A DNA stretch of 64,000 bases from Fumia xinanensis (GCF_014384905.1 NZ_JACRSV010000001.1:1311443-1375442); one strand, 5' to 3'. Shown: positions 35,186 through 43,897, counted from the stretch's first letter. A program made the numbers and translations. The notes: a model not told the origin generated them from the letters alone.

Positions 35186-35389
35186 TCATGCAAAAAAATA
35201 CTCTCCAAAAGCTTGGTCACTGATCTCCAAAAGTGCAGCCAGTGTTTCCGCCTCGGCCAAGTTGAGGACAGACAGGTTGTTCAGCTTTTTAACTGTAACA
35301 GCAACAGACAAATTGAGCGCCGAAGCGGCCTCATTGTTGGAAATTCCCAACTGAACCATACGTCCTCTGATTTTAGATGTGTTTACCAT
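35186..35389 (-). CDS. Small Cro/antirepressor-like HTH protein
   Basis: A 67-residue protein with a GAAAGGAG site. It reads KIRGRMVQLGISNNEAASAL and LNLAEAETLAALLEI, a lambda-repressor-like HTH of the DUF739/Cro group in phages. It diverges from the CI-like gene across an 800-bp control region and sits first in the early operon, so it probably opposes the repressor. Confidence 0.75.
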   Translation of the reverse strand: MVNTSKIRGRMVQLGISNNEAASALNLSVAVTVKKLNNLSVLNLAEAETLAALLEISDQAFGEYFFA

Positions 35390-35432
35390 TTTGAACTCCT
35401 TTCTATTGCATTGTGCAACTTATGGTGTTTTT

Positions 35433-35461
35433 ATCATACTGCAAAAAGAAAAACTTGTCAA
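35433..35461 (-). promoter_or_regulatory. Early (cro) promoter
   Basis: TTGACA (35456-35461), 17 bp and TATGAT (35433-35438). TTGTGCAA words flank it (35412, and inside cro at 35175), possible operator half-sites. Confidence 0.7.
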
Positions 35462-35587
35462 TAGCGCAACGCGACAAAAATAAAAAAATTCCGAAAAAAA
35501 AGCACCTGATTTTTGGTCAACAAGGATGAAAAACAAAAAAGCCAACACAGCTGACATAAAATTGCCAAAATCTGACAGGAAAATTCG

Positions 35588-35616
35588 TTGCACGCCGCAA
35601 AACAATGTGGTATAAT
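35588..35616 (+). promoter_or_regulatory. Promoter into hairpin array
   Basis: TTGCAC, a 17-bp spacer and TATAAT (35611-35616). It points into the hairpin array and towards the repressor gene. Confidence 0.65.
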
Positions 35617-35959
35617 ATCCACAAATAGCACACAATGTGTGCTATGCGCCGCAGGCGCAATCATTTTGTCTCGCAAAATGATTTGTGGATGATTATCACC
35701 ATAACAAAAACAGCTAAAGCTGTTTTGCGCCGCTGAAAGCGGCGTGCAAGCCCTATGGGCTTGCGGATATGGTAATAAACACAATCAACGAAGGTTTTCA
35801 CAGAAAACCCTCGGCCGCATAAATGCGGCTTGCCAAAACAAAGTGTTTTGACATTGCGTTTATTTTATCATCACCCGGTTCTGCCAAAGCAGAACTACGG
35901 CGGGTAAACCCGCCTCCAAATTCCTTCGGAATTTGCGGATGTGCTATAATATCCACAAA
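35607..35959 (+). other. Array of twelve hairpins in four triplets, flanked by direct repeats
   Basis: Twelve short perfect stems of 6-9 bp occur in succession, in four groups of three: AGCACAC/GTGTGCT, TGCGCC/GGCGCA, ATCATTTTG/CAAAATGAT; AAAACAGC/GCTGTTTT, GCCGCT/AGCGGC, GCAAGCCC/GGGCTTGC; GGTTTTC/GAAAACC, GCCGCA/TGCGGC, CAAAACA/TGTTTTG; GTTCTGC/GCAGAAC, GGCGGG/CCCGCC, AAATTCC/GGAATTT. Linkers pair around the triplets: ATCCACAAAT with ATTTGTGGAT is perfect. The 15-bp sequence TATAATATCCACAAA occurs at both ends (35611 and 35945). No ORF fits. Confidence 0.85.
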
Positions 35960-36208
35960 CAAAACATGAAGGTTATCGTATTGCGAAACTTTCTTTTCAT
36001 GCACAAGCATAGCGGACACAGTCCCCAAACTTCCCCCTATCGCTTGCCGAAGCCGGCGCTCCTGCCGATGATGCTTTTTACAGGAAACTGTCCCGGCAGG
36101 GCAAGTTTGCTCCCCCGGCCCCTCAAACAGGTCGGGAAACCATTTACACCAAACAGGGGCCACTTTGGTCCTACTTTGATATTTAGAAGGAAAGAAGGAT
36201 GTGAAAAC

Positions 36209-36838
36209 ATGGCAGATGTGAAGGCGCTTGGCGAGCGCATCAAACAGAGAAGGAAGGAACTCAAGCTCACTCTGCAGGATGTTGCGGACAACGTCGGGGT
36301 GACGAAGTCCACAATCCAGCGCTACGAAACAGGCAAAATTGGTACCCCGAAACTGCCTGTCATCCAAGCTATCGCGCGGGCCCTAAATGTAAACCCCGCG
36401 TGGCTTGTGGGAAAGAGCGAGAAGATGTTGCCGGCCGCATCAAGCGCCACATCGCTGGCAGTGGAAAAAATTCCCCTTTTGAAGCTGTCTCCGGAAGGGG
36501 TTTTTGAATGCGGGGACGAAGGCTTCCCAAAATTTGAGGAATACGGAAACGGCAGTGCTGATTTCTGTATGAAAATGTCGGGAGACAGCATGATCGGCGC
36601 CCGGATTTACGACGGAGACATTATCTTCGTCAAACAGCAGGATGACGTGGAAGACGGTGAGCTGGCGGCGGTACTCATCGACGACGAAGCCATGCTCAAA
36701 CGGGTCTTCAAACTGGGCGACCGGATGCAGCTGCGGTCGGAAAACCCGGCCTACCCCCCCATCATGATCTCTGACCAAGACAGCATTCAGGTGCAAATAC
36801 TGGGTAAAGCAGTGGCATTCCAGAGCACTATCAAATAA
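36209..36838 (+). CDS. CI/LexA-like prophage repressor with S24 peptidase domain
   Basis: A 209-residue protein. Residues 5-65 are an XRE-type HTH (LTLQDVADNVGVTKSTIQRY). Residues 85-205 are an S24 peptidase with the Ser in MSGDSMIGARIYDGD and the Lys in AMLKRVFK; a likely self-cleavage bond is Cys-Gly in VFECGDEG. Such repressors cleave themselves on RecA activation and induce the phage. The frame is open 92 codons further upstream, but GAAGGATGTGAAAAC favours the ATG at 36209. A terminator follows directly. Confidence 0.92.
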   Translation: MADVKALGERIKQRRKELKLTLQDVADNVGVTKSTIQRYETGKIGTPKLPVIQAIARALNVNPAWLVGKSEKMLPAASSATSLAVEKIPLLKLSPEGVFECGDEGFPKFEEYGNGSADFCMKMSGDSMIGARIYDGDIIFVKQQDDVEDGELAAVLIDDEAMLKRVFKLGDRMQLRSENPAYPPIMISDQDSIQVQILGKAVAFQSTIK

Positions 36839-36846
36839 GGCATCGG

Positions 36847-36869
36847 ACCGGCACAAAGCCGGTTTTTTG
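36847..36869 (+). terminator. Terminator of repressor gene
   Basis: ACCGGC, ACAAA loop, GCCGG, then TTTTTT. Confidence 0.85.
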
Positions 36870-37011
36870 TTTCTCCCGAAACATGTGAAACAGGCAAAAC
36901 CACTCCAGACAGGCAGACGGCCCCGCCGCCCGCCTGTTTTTTGTGCCCCTAACATCCATGTCCCTGATGCAGATTCGTTCCCCAAACAATATCCCACCCT
37001 GCAACACAATA

Positions 37012-37042
37012 AAAGCCCCGCCTGTCTCTCAAGCGGGGCTTT
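37012..37042. terminator. Bidirectional terminator
   Basis: AAAGCCCCGC and GCGGGGCTTT form the stem, with T-rich tails on both strands. It ends the minus-strand gene at 37057. Confidence 0.8.
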
Positions 37043-37056
37043 TTATTTACGGAACG

Positions 37057-37893
37057 CTAGATGTTCGGATCCTCGTCGCAGTCCAATTCAGCCAGGCGGG
37101 GCGGGAAGAACTCGTTGACCGGGAACTTGATTTTCCGGAAGAGCTCACAGGGGTCGCAGGCCGTGTCAGACGCGGTGCATTCCTTGTCAGGGATGCTGTA
37201 GTCGTAAACAGGGATCATCATCTGGACTTCGCGCTCCAGCTGGACGATGGAGAACATACCGATGGAGACGTAGACGTACCGTCCGGCCTCGCCGGTGACG
37301 AAAGTGCCGTTGAAGACGCAGTTCATCGTCTCGGGAATGGCGGTGGCGGTGCCGCAGCAGTCGCAGTCGGGTTTCGGGCACTCGCAGACCTTGGACGCCA
37401 GCACGATGGGGTCAACCACCTGTACGCGGGCGGTGGGGCAGTTACTGGGGATCGCGCAGTCTTCGCCGTTTAAGAACTTGCAGGCATCCACCGAACTAAA
37501 GTCCTTGACACTGCCCTCAGAGCCGTAGAGGATGACCTTCTTGTTGAAGGCGGAAAGTCCTTGTACAGTAACGGGGGTGCCGCAGATCTGGGTGGCGTAG
37601 GTGTCCATGGTGATGAGGAAATAGAAGGTCATATCCACCGAGTAGAATCCCTTGTTAAAGGGGACGCATTCCACATCCATCACAACGTTTAGAATTTCCA
37701 CCTTGCGGACTTTGATGGACTGGGCGTTGTCGATAACCGGCTGGGTCACGTCGGTGAAATAGACCCTCAGGTCCTCTAAGCAGTCCTTGTCGCTGCAGCT
37801 GTCGTAGATCCGGCCCGCGTTGATGCAGACCGCCTCTTTGAAGCAGTTGGCGCCGGTAGCCGCGCCGTAGGGGTTGTAGTTTTGATCAGCCAT
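37057..37893 (-). CDS. Conserved clostridial Cys-rich protein, probably spore-surface associated
   Basis: A 278-residue protein with a GAGGAGG site. It has the clostridial family pattern VCINAGRIYDSCSDKDCLED followed by LRVYFTDVTQPVIDNA, a central KKVILYGSEGSVKDFSS block and a Cys-rich centre (CECPKPDCDCCG). Relatives that I recall are abundant in spore-forming Clostridia with unassigned function; spore-coat location is an inference from Cys content and taxonomy. Single-gene unit with its own terminator. Confidence 0.65.
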   Translation of the reverse strand: MADQNYNPYGAATGANCFKEAVCINAGRIYDSCSDKDCLEDLRVYFTDVTQPVIDNAQSIKVRKVEILNVVMDVECVPFNKGFYSVDMTFYFLITMDTYATQICGTPVTVQGLSAFNKKVILYGSEGSVKDFSSVDACKFLNGEDCAIPSNCPTARVQVVDPIVLASKVCECPKPDCDCCGTATAIPETMNCVFNGTFVTGEAGRYVYVSIGMFSIVQLEREVQMMIPVYDYSIPDKECTASDTACDPCELFRKIKFPVNEFFPPRLAELDCDEDPNI

Positions 37894-38071
37894 GATTTAG
37901 CCTCCTCATAAGTATAGTGGTCGCTGGCGGTACGAGCCGCCGCTCCTAACTGGAACCCCATGTGTGGAGGTTCCCCGCCGGGTGCTCCCGGTTCGACCTT
38001 AAGCCGGCGGAGCCCGTCGGCGATTTGGTTTACTACATGATATGTAGATTCGGGAAAAAGGTTCGTATTTT

Positions 38072-38308
38072 TTGAAAAAAACAGAGAAAATTTCCCTTTT
38101 TCCCAAAAAGGAGCCTAAGGGACGGGCAGGCGGACCGGACCGGGGGATGAAAAAACCGTTGGTTTCGGGGAAAAACGGCTTTGATTTCATCGATTTCCCG
38201 CAAAACGGCAGGGTACAAAACGGCGGGGCGGGGTTCTTTTCATCTTATGCGGAAGAGGGCTTGTTTGAGACGGATTTTTGGGAAAAAACCAGAAAAGACA
38301 GGCTATAA
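38072..38308 (+). CDS. Doubtful 78-residue ORF
   Basis: Opens at a TTG with a weak AAAGG upstream, is basic and aromatic-rich, and its stop lies within the following terminator hairpin, which is the main reason to list it. No family resemblance. The rest of 37894-38708 holds only repeats and terminators. Confidence 0.25.
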   Translation: MKKTEKISLFPKKEPKGRAGGPDRGMKKPLVSGKNGFDFIDFPQNGRVQNGGAGFFSSYAEEGLFETDFWEKTRKDRL

Positions 38309-38327
38309 CGGCCTGTCTTTTTTTATT
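38292..38327 (+). terminator. Plus-strand terminator
   Basis: AAAAGACAGGC and GCCTGTCTTTT flank TATAACG, followed by TTTATT. An upstream plus-strand transcript is implied. Confidence 0.8.
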
Positions 38328-38360
38328 CTGCACATTTGTAACCGCAAACATTCCTCAACC

Positions 38361-38488
38361 CGTAGGGGGCGGGGCAAAATCAAATGCTGTCGCACTAAAT
38401 TCATGTTCCGTCCCCGACAAACTGCTCTCTTTGAACCTCCCACACCGTTTGCCCGACACCACAACCAGGGCCACCCCCGCCCCTACAG
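38361..38488. repeat. Composite of both dispersed repeat families
   Basis: CGTAGGGGGCGGGGCAAAAT begins the element, the CAAATGCTGTCGCA core follows, and CCACCCCCGCCCCTACA closes it in inverted orientation. This shows that the two repeat types are variants of one mobile structure. Confidence 0.65.
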
Positions 38489-38573
38489 TTTCTCCAAAAT
38501 GTCTTGGGAACCATAAGGGGCGATTTCCACGTCGCCCTGCGATTTACTCCACACGTTTTCACTCTCTCAATCC

Positions 38574-38611
38574 AGCAAAAAGCCCGCGCCGGTTGTAGCG
38601 GCACGGGCTTT
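38574..38611 (-). terminator. Terminator of VTC/DUF4956/CotH operon
   Basis: AGCCCGTGCCG and CGGCGCGGGCT form the stem on the minus strand, then TTTTTGC. It lies about 100 bp after the cotH stop. Confidence 0.75.
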
Positions 38612-38708
38612 TCACCCAGGTTGTCGCGGGCCTTCAAGAGGAAACGGTCCCCACTAAAAAGCCGTCCCAAAGCCCGCAAAAAGAGAAGGATTTCTAGCAT
38701 CACAAAGC

Positions 38709-41165
38709 CTATCTTCTTCTGCGGAAGCAAAGGGCGAAGATGACGCCCCCTATGAGCAAAATTCCGCTGACGCCCAGAAGAAGGGCGATGGGTTTCCAGT
38801 CGGTCTGATTCTGTATTTCCCCACCGAAGGGATTTCGGTTTCCGAAACCGCCTTGGGGCAGGTTTGCTTGCATGGCGGTAAAGCTTTCGATGTCCTCATC
38901 GGAGAGTCCCAGGTCGGTAAGCTTTGTTTTCTGCTCTTCGGTCAGGTTTTCCATATCGGTGTCCCCGATGATTTCCATGGCCTCCCGCATGAGCTTCATA
39001 TCCGGCATGCCGTCAAAGGGGTTTTTCCCGCCGGTGGGGGGATTGGATTCTTCCCCGCCGTCAGTCGTTTCCCCACCCGGCCCTTCACCGGTCTGCGCGA
39101 CCTGTCCCCCGGCGTTCTCTCCGCCCGGAACGCCCCCCGCCCCGGCGGACGTGTCCCCGGCAGCGTTTGCGGCCGCTGCCTGCCCGTCACCGGGCGGCGT
39201 ACTGCCGCCCGGTTGCCCAGCCTCGCTCGGGGCGGCCGTGTTCGGACTGTTCCGGCCGCCCCGTTCCCCGCCGAAGCCGCCGCCCTGCTGCCCCATAACG
39301 CTCATGTCGATTGCGGAAGCGTCGATAAGGGCGCCGGGATTTGCCTGCTGCTCCTCTTCGGTGGAGGGAACCGTCCCGTCCAGCTGGCCTTCCACGCTCT
39401 CGGCCCGCAGCTTGCCGAATTCCTTGAGCATTTCCACAGCCGCCTCGTACTCGTCATAGGTGTAGAAAGGATTCGGGTCGGTGGCCACTGCCTCGGTGAT
39501 GAGGGCGTTTATGGTATTGATGGTTTTCTCAAAGTAACCGCTGTTGAAGTATCCGTCCACGATCTGCCGCAGGTACTCGTGATACTTCTCCTTGTATTCC
39601 TCCACCTCCAGGAGCTTGCCGATAAGAGGGCTTGATTCCAGCGTCGTCCCGGAAACCGGCGTGTCGATGGGGAAATTGACGGCGCTCTCGGCGCTCCCTC
39701 CCATAAACGCCCCGAAAGCCAGATTATAGTCCCAGGGCAGGATGGCCATCTGGCCGTCCTTTTCGTAGAGGTAGTAATTGTGTTTCATGCTGCTGGCATA
39801 GCTGTCCAAGTTCACCACCACCGTGTTGACAGCGAAATATCGGAGCACTTCGTCCACATCTACGTATTTTGTAAGTTCCGTCCCGGCGTTTAAGTTCTGG
39901 ATGGCCTCGACAAGATTCCGCTTGTCGCTGTCGGTGATGTCAAAGACGGCGCTGTCGAAGATGGCGCTGTAACTGTCAATATCGTCGCCCTGGTCGGTGA
40001 GGCTGGTGGCCCCTGTGCCGCCGCCAAAACCGCCGCCGAAAAAGTCGCCCATGCCTCTATTTTTATTCTCCTCCCCTTCCGTTTGCCCGTCTTCAGACGG
40101 CGGCGAATTCTGGGCGCCGCCGTCCGCAGGGGCGTTTGAAGGAGATTGGAGGGAGTTGTCTTGATTGCCGTCCTGCTCTGAGGAATCTTCCCCGGCGGAG
40201 TCTGCCTGATCGGTTTGTTCCCTGTCCGGCGCGGACTCCCCACCGGAGCCTATCTCGCCCGCCGGAGCATCCTGTTTGCCCGGCGCCGCCGCTTCCCCGC
40301 CGGGAACCAGCCCCTCTGTTAAGCCCGTTTCACTGCCAGAGCCTATATCCTTCCCCAGAACGCCGCCAGTCGGGGCAAATCCGCCGTTGCCGTCGGGCCC
40401 GCCCCCGTTCACCGACGCGGACGCGGCGGCGTCCGGAGGACTTGCTTCTCCAGCATTTTCCCCGCCTGCCGCGCCCGTCCCGGGACCGCGGAAACTTTCT
40501 CCAGCCTTATCCGGGGGCTGCATGCCGCCTTTGTCCCCGCCGCCCATCTGCATGGTGTCAGGCTTGTAGAGATTGCCGTAGTCGGAGCCGTAGTTTCGCT
40601 CCATATAGGATTCCTCCAGGCACTCTACGGCCAGGTAAAGCCCCCAGTATTCCCCGTTGACGCTCACTTTGACATAGGAGCAGAGAGAGCTGGGAACGTC
40701 CAGAAACCGCATCATGTCGTAGGAAAGGTATTCTTTCATCGAAGTGGAGTCGGCGTAATTGCTGTTGAGGGCCAGTTTGTCGAGACCGTAGCAGGTCTGC
40801 CCGTCGATGTAGTGGTCGAACTCCACCTTGAAGCTGTAGCGGTCGTTTTGAACCCCGCTGAGGCTGGTATTGCCCTTGGCCCGGATGCCCACATCCTTGA
40901 AGGTCTCGCCGTTCACCTGCACGTCCGCCGGGATGTATTCTTTAGAGAGCGCGTTGTCGATGAGGTCCTGCCAGTCGGCCTCGTCCACCAGAATGTTAAA
41001 CTCCATCAGGGTGTTTTCCCTGAAAAGCTTTTTTTCGTATTCCTTGGCTGTGGAGGCGGAAAAGGTCTCGATGACCTGCGGGCTCATCATCACAAAAGAG
41101 GTGCCCAAAACCGCCAAAACCATCAAAACTGCCGTCAAAACGGCTGTGAATCTGCTTCGAATCAT
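38709..41165 (-). CDS. CotH-type secreted protein kinase
   Basis: An 818-residue protein from the ATG at 41165 (GAAAGG upstream); the frame to 41351 runs through a tandem repeat. An N-terminal signal/anchor helix is at residues 8-28. The CotH kinase region spans about 45-560 with NILVDEADWQDL, VGIRAKGNTSLSG, DKLALNSNYADSTSMKEYLS, NYYLYEKDGQMAILPWDYNLAFG. A Gly/Pro/Asp-rich insert of about 220 residues interrupts it. A C-terminal helix plus CFRRRR suggests membrane retention. CotH phosphorylates proteins outside the cell or on spores in Bacillus; the substrate here is unknown. Confidence 0.88.
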   Translation of the reverse strand: MIRSRFTAVLTAVLMVLAVLGTSFVMMSPQVIETFSASTAKEYEKKLFRENTLMEFNILVDEADWQDLIDNALSKEYIPADVQVNGETFKDVGIRAKGNTSLSGVQNDRYSFKVEFDHYIDGQTCYGLDKLALNSNYADSTSMKEYLSYDMMRFLDVPSSLCSYVKVSVNGEYWGLYLAVECLEESYMERNYGSDYGNLYKPDTMQMGGGDKGGMQPPDKAGESFRGPGTGAAGGENAGEASPPDAAASASVNGGGPDGNGGFAPTGGVLGKDIGSGSETGLTEGLVPGGEAAAPGKQDAPAGEIGSGGESAPDREQTDQADSAGEDSSEQDGNQDNSLQSPSNAPADGGAQNSPPSEDGQTEGEENKNRGMGDFFGGGFGGGTGATSLTDQGDDIDSYSAIFDSAVFDITDSDKRNLVEAIQNLNAGTELTKYVDVDEVLRYFAVNTVVVNLDSYASSMKHNYYLYEKDGQMAILPWDYNLAFGAFMGGSAESAVNFPIDTPVSGTTLESSPLIGKLLEVEEYKEKYHEYLRQIVDGYFNSGYFEKTINTINALITEAVATDPNPFYTYDEYEAAVEMLKEFGKLRAESVEGQLDGTVPSTEEEQQANPGALIDASAIDMSVMGQQGGGFGGERGGRNSPNTAAPSEAGQPGGSTPPGDGQAAAANAAGDTSAGAGGVPGGENAGGQVAQTGEGPGGETTDGGEESNPPTGGKNPFDGMPDMKLMREAMEIIGDTDMENLTEEQKTKLTDLGLSDEDIESFTAMQANLPQGGFGNRNPFGGEIQNQTDWKPIALLLGVSGILLIGGVIFALCFRRRR

Positions 41166-41246
41166 ATGATAAAATCCTTTCGGAACAATCTGCCCAAAAA
41201 CGGCGCGCCGCAGCCGTCCGCGGGGCTCCTTCCGCGGATGCACCCG

Positions 41247-41360
41247 CGCTCTGCACCGGACGCCTCGTTCTACACCGGACGCCCCGCTCTGTACCGGACG
41301 CCTCGCTCTGCACCGGGCTCCTCGTTCTGTACTGGACGCCTCGTTCTGCACCGGACGCTG
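41247..41360. repeat. 19-bp tandem repeat, six copies, before cotH
   Basis: The unit is CGCTCTGCACCGGACGCCT with point variants. It lies between the DUF4956 stop and the cotH start. Confidence 0.85.
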
Positions 41361-41389
41361 ACGCCGCCCCAGGGCAGGACTTTTTATCG

Positions 41390-42061
41390 TCAGGACATGT
41401 ATTCCCCGTTGTAGCTGACCAAAACGGTGTTGGACACCCCGTCCACGGCCCCTAAAATGTTGACAAAATCCGTCTCCGAGGACTTCAGCCGCACCTCAAC
41501 CGTCAGCTCGATGCCGTTCGGGGACACCGCTTTGGATTTGACCACCTGCTTTTTCACCGACGCCTTGACGGTGTCGAGAACCATCTGCTCCGCCTTGCCG
41601 TCGGCGCAGTTCACCACCAGAATGTAGGGGGAATCACCGGACTTTTTGTTCACAAAGATGAGGAGCACGATGCCGATGAACAGCGACCCGAAAATCGCCA
41701 ACGGAATCAGCCCCGCCCCCAGCACGATGCCCGCCGAAATGGACCAGAACAAAAACACGATGTCCATGGGCTCTTTGATGGCGGTGCGGAACCGGACAAT
41801 GGACAGCGCGCCCACCATGCCCAGGGACAGCACGATATTTGACGTGACCGCTAAAATGATGAGGGTGGTGATGAGGGTCATCCCCAAAAGGGAAACCCCG
41901 AACCCCGCCGAATACATGACCCCGTTGAAGGTCTTTTTGTAGACGAGGAAGATAAAGAGCCCTAAAACAAAGGCCAGCGCCAGCGCGATGACCATGTCCA
42001 GCGCCGAAAAAGAGGTGACGTTCTCGAGAAAGCTCGACTTGAAAATGTCCTGAAATGTCAT
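41390..42061 (-). CDS. DUF4956 membrane protein
   Basis: A 223-residue protein starting MTFQDIFKSSFLENV (TTGGAG upstream). Four hydrophobic helices occupy residues 20-145, containing GMVGALSIVRFRTAIKEPMD, the DUF4956 signature. The C-terminal 75 residues are a soluble ferredoxin-like domain. It is usually found between a VTC-type polymerase and a CotH protein, as here. A link to polyphosphate or surface phosphorylation is suggested by neighbours only. Confidence 0.88.
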   Translation of the reverse strand: MTFQDIFKSSFLENVTSFSALDMVIALALAFVLGLFIFLVYKKTFNGVMYSAGFGVSLLGMTLITTLIILAVTSNIVLSLGMVGALSIVRFRTAIKEPMDIVFLFWSISAGIVLGAGLIPLAIFGSLFIGIVLLIFVNKKSGDSPYILVVNCADGKAEQMVLDTVKASVKKQVVKSKAVSPNGIELTVEVRLKSSETDFVNILGAVDGVSNTVLVSYNGEYMS

Positions 42062-42198
42062 AGGTAATTCTCCAATCATGTTTTATTGTGGCTTTGTCCC
42101 GGAAAAAGTCCCCGGACAAAACGCCTCCGTTCCCGCAGAGGCAGAGCCGCGTTTTTTCCCGCGGAAAAGGCATTTTTCATCTGTAAGCTATATTCCCT

Positions 42199-42885
42199 TT
42201 ACAGATAGCACCGGCAGGCGGCGTACTTGGAAAAGGTGCCCACCATTCGGTTTTCCACCTGGACGGCGTCCCGGATCACGTCCGGGAGAAACGCGTCGTA
42301 CTTCACTTCCAGAATTCGGGGATTGCCGCCCACAATGGGCACCGAGCTGAGATTCTGGTTGAAGAGGTCTCCGGATTTGAGCCCGGTGCGGATTTCGCTG
42401 TCCAATGTGACCCTCACGTTTCCCGGCCGGTAGACAAAGGGCTCCCGCAGGTAATCCACCACCGTGGCGGGCCGCAGCTGCTGGTACCGCATCTTGGCGT
42501 GCAGTTCCTGGAGAAGCGGCCTCGTTTCGTCCAGAAGCATCCAGTCAATGTCGCCGCTCAGAATGCGCTCGCATTCCTCTTTGGTGACCCGCACCGCGTC
42601 TTTTTGGCAGAGGCCGTGGATTTTGCTTTTTTTCTCCAGCTTGATGTAGGAAAAATCGTCGTTATAATAACGGATGCGGAACTTCTCCCGATTGCTGACC
42701 CCAATGATCTTTTCCCGCAGCACCTTGTCATCCAGATTGTCAAAGTAAAGGCTCCGGATGCGGTATTTGCCGTTTGCGGCGTGTGGGTCGGGGCTTGCGA
42801 TGCCCGAAAGCCGCTGCCTCAGCAGCAAACAGTCCCCTTCGCTTACGATGTGCTTCAATTCATGGCGGAGATTTTTGGTTTTCAT
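42199..42885 (-). CDS. VTC-domain polyphosphate polymerase-like protein
   Basis: A 228-residue protein. It has the VTC/CYTH tunnel-fold pattern: RHELKHIVSEGDCLLLRQRL, RIRSLYFDNLDD, SNREKFRIRYYN, YIKLEKKSKIHGLCQKDAVR, LRPATVVDYLREPFVYRPGN, VRVTLDSEIRTG and LEVKYDAFLP. The basic and acidic residues lining the tunnel are present. In yeast this domain makes polyphosphate from ATP; bacterial relatives next to DUF4956/CotH are less studied. First gene of the operon. Confidence 0.88.
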   Translation of the reverse strand: MKTKNLRHELKHIVSEGDCLLLRQRLSGIASPDPHAANGKYRIRSLYFDNLDDKVLREKIIGVSNREKFRIRYYNDDFSYIKLEKKSKIHGLCQKDAVRVTKEECERILSGDIDWMLLDETRPLLQELHAKMRYQQLRPATVVDYLREPFVYRPGNVRVTLDSEIRTGLKSGDLFNQNLSSVPIVGGNPRILEVKYDAFLPDVIRDAVQVENRMVGTFSKYAACRCYL

Positions 42886-43567
42886 AAGGCGTTTCCTTTC
42901 CGGCTATGGCCTGTTTTTTGATGGTTTCAGTATAAAGGGCTTATGTGACGGTTTGTTGAAGGGTTTTTGAAAAGTGGCCGATGTTTTTGGGAAAGAATGA
43001 GGGGGATTTTTTTGTTTGACTTTGCGTTCTGCTCCTTAGTCGTTACTGATTTCTTCTCGATTCGTCGCCGGGACCCGCCCCGGCAGGCGGCCTCTCTTTT
43101 TGTTTCGTCAAAAAGAGAGGAGAAAAACCGACCGGGGAGATCCCCTGGACCCCCAACGGTCACTCCGTTCCTCCAGGAATCCAAGAGCCTACACCTCCAC
43201 TTCGGAATCAGGGGCACGACGACCGTGATTAACGCCGTCGTTGTGTGAGCGCCTTGGTATCAAACTTCGGTTCCCCGTATACGACGACCCGCAGTGGGGC
43301 CGCTGACATCCGAGAGCCTTGGTATACCGCCCGCCTTCCCCTCGTCTTCCGGGGCTGCGCGCTGACGCCGCTCGCCCCGGTTGCGACGTTCCGGAATGCT
43401 CCGGAACGTCGGGTACGGGCCGTCGTACCTCCGGCCCTCCTCTTTTCCCGGAACGTTTCAAAAAACGCACAAACTGTAGGGGCGGCTATCAGCCGCCCGC
43501 CGGCAATCCAATCCGCAGCGGTGAAAAAACAAACCCCGCTCTCACCAAATCGGTGAGGGCGGGATCG
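42886..43567. other. Gap with a 12-bp-stem hairpin and a GTAGGGGCGGC repeat
   Basis: CCTCTCTTTTTG and CAAAAAGAGAGG (43091-43120) form a long hairpin. A dispersed repeat starting TGTAGGGGCGGCTATCAGCC is at 43475-43500. No gene with a ribosome site was found. Confidence 0.6.
43523..43563 (-). terminator. Terminator of XRE gene
   Basis: CCCGCCCTCACCGA and TTGGTGAGAGCGGG form the stem, followed on the minus strand by TTTGTTTTTT. Confidence 0.85.
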
Positions 43568-43897
43568 TTATTCTTTATCCAATTTTGAAATTATTTTAGC
43601 AATCTCGGCAATAGCCTGTATCTGCCTTCCGGAATAAGATTTGACTATTTCCGCTATTTCATCATGCAAATATCCCTTAGAGCCAACTGTCACACCGCAA
43701 ATCAAGTATTCCAGCGGCACATCTAATATAACAGAAATCTGAGACAAACGTTCTAGATTTAATTTTGCCTTACCGTTTTCAAATCTACTGCAATATTCTG
43801 GAGTAACATTCAATTTCTCCGCCAATCGTTCCTGACTCATTCCGGCTTCCGCCCTTGCGGTTTTGATTCTATTTCCAATCACCTTATAATCGACCAT
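43568..43897 (-). CDS. XRE-family transcriptional regulator
   Basis: A 109-residue protein from the ATG at 43897 (TGAGGTGG upstream). Residues 5-65 are a Cro/C1-type HTH: RIKTARAEAGMSQERLAEKL and TPEYCSRFENGKAKLNLERL. The C-terminal 40 residues are helical (EIVKSYSGRQIQAIAEIAKI). It diverges from the SLOG gene with palindromic sequence between them, so it probably represses both. Confidence 0.85.
   Translation of the reverse strand: MVDYKVIGNRIKTARAEAGMSQERLAEKLNVTPEYCSRFENGKAKLNLERLSQISVILDVPLEYLICGVTVGSKGYLHDEIAEIVKSYSGRQIQAIAEIAKIISKLDKE

Noticed and set aside
35607..35959. Cluster of tRNA genes or a CRISPR-like palindromic array
   Set aside because: The three-hairpin groups recall cloverleaves, but there is no T-loop, anticodon-arm or CCA-type consensus, and the stems share no repeat sequence.
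41166..41351. N-terminal extension of CotH
   Set aside because: It translates a 19-bp tandem repeat (CRARRPVQS); the ATG at 41165 has a ribosome site and is directly followed by a membrane anchor.
43081..43200. Insertion sequence remnant around the 12-bp-stem hairpin
   Set aside because: There is a strong hairpin and repeated-looking sequence, but no transposase fragment or terminal inverted repeats that I can define.
36839..43567. Phage integrase or attachment site at the right border of the prophage
   Set aside because: No recombinase gene and no duplicated attachment core could be recognised; the border is placed after the repressor terminator only by gene content.
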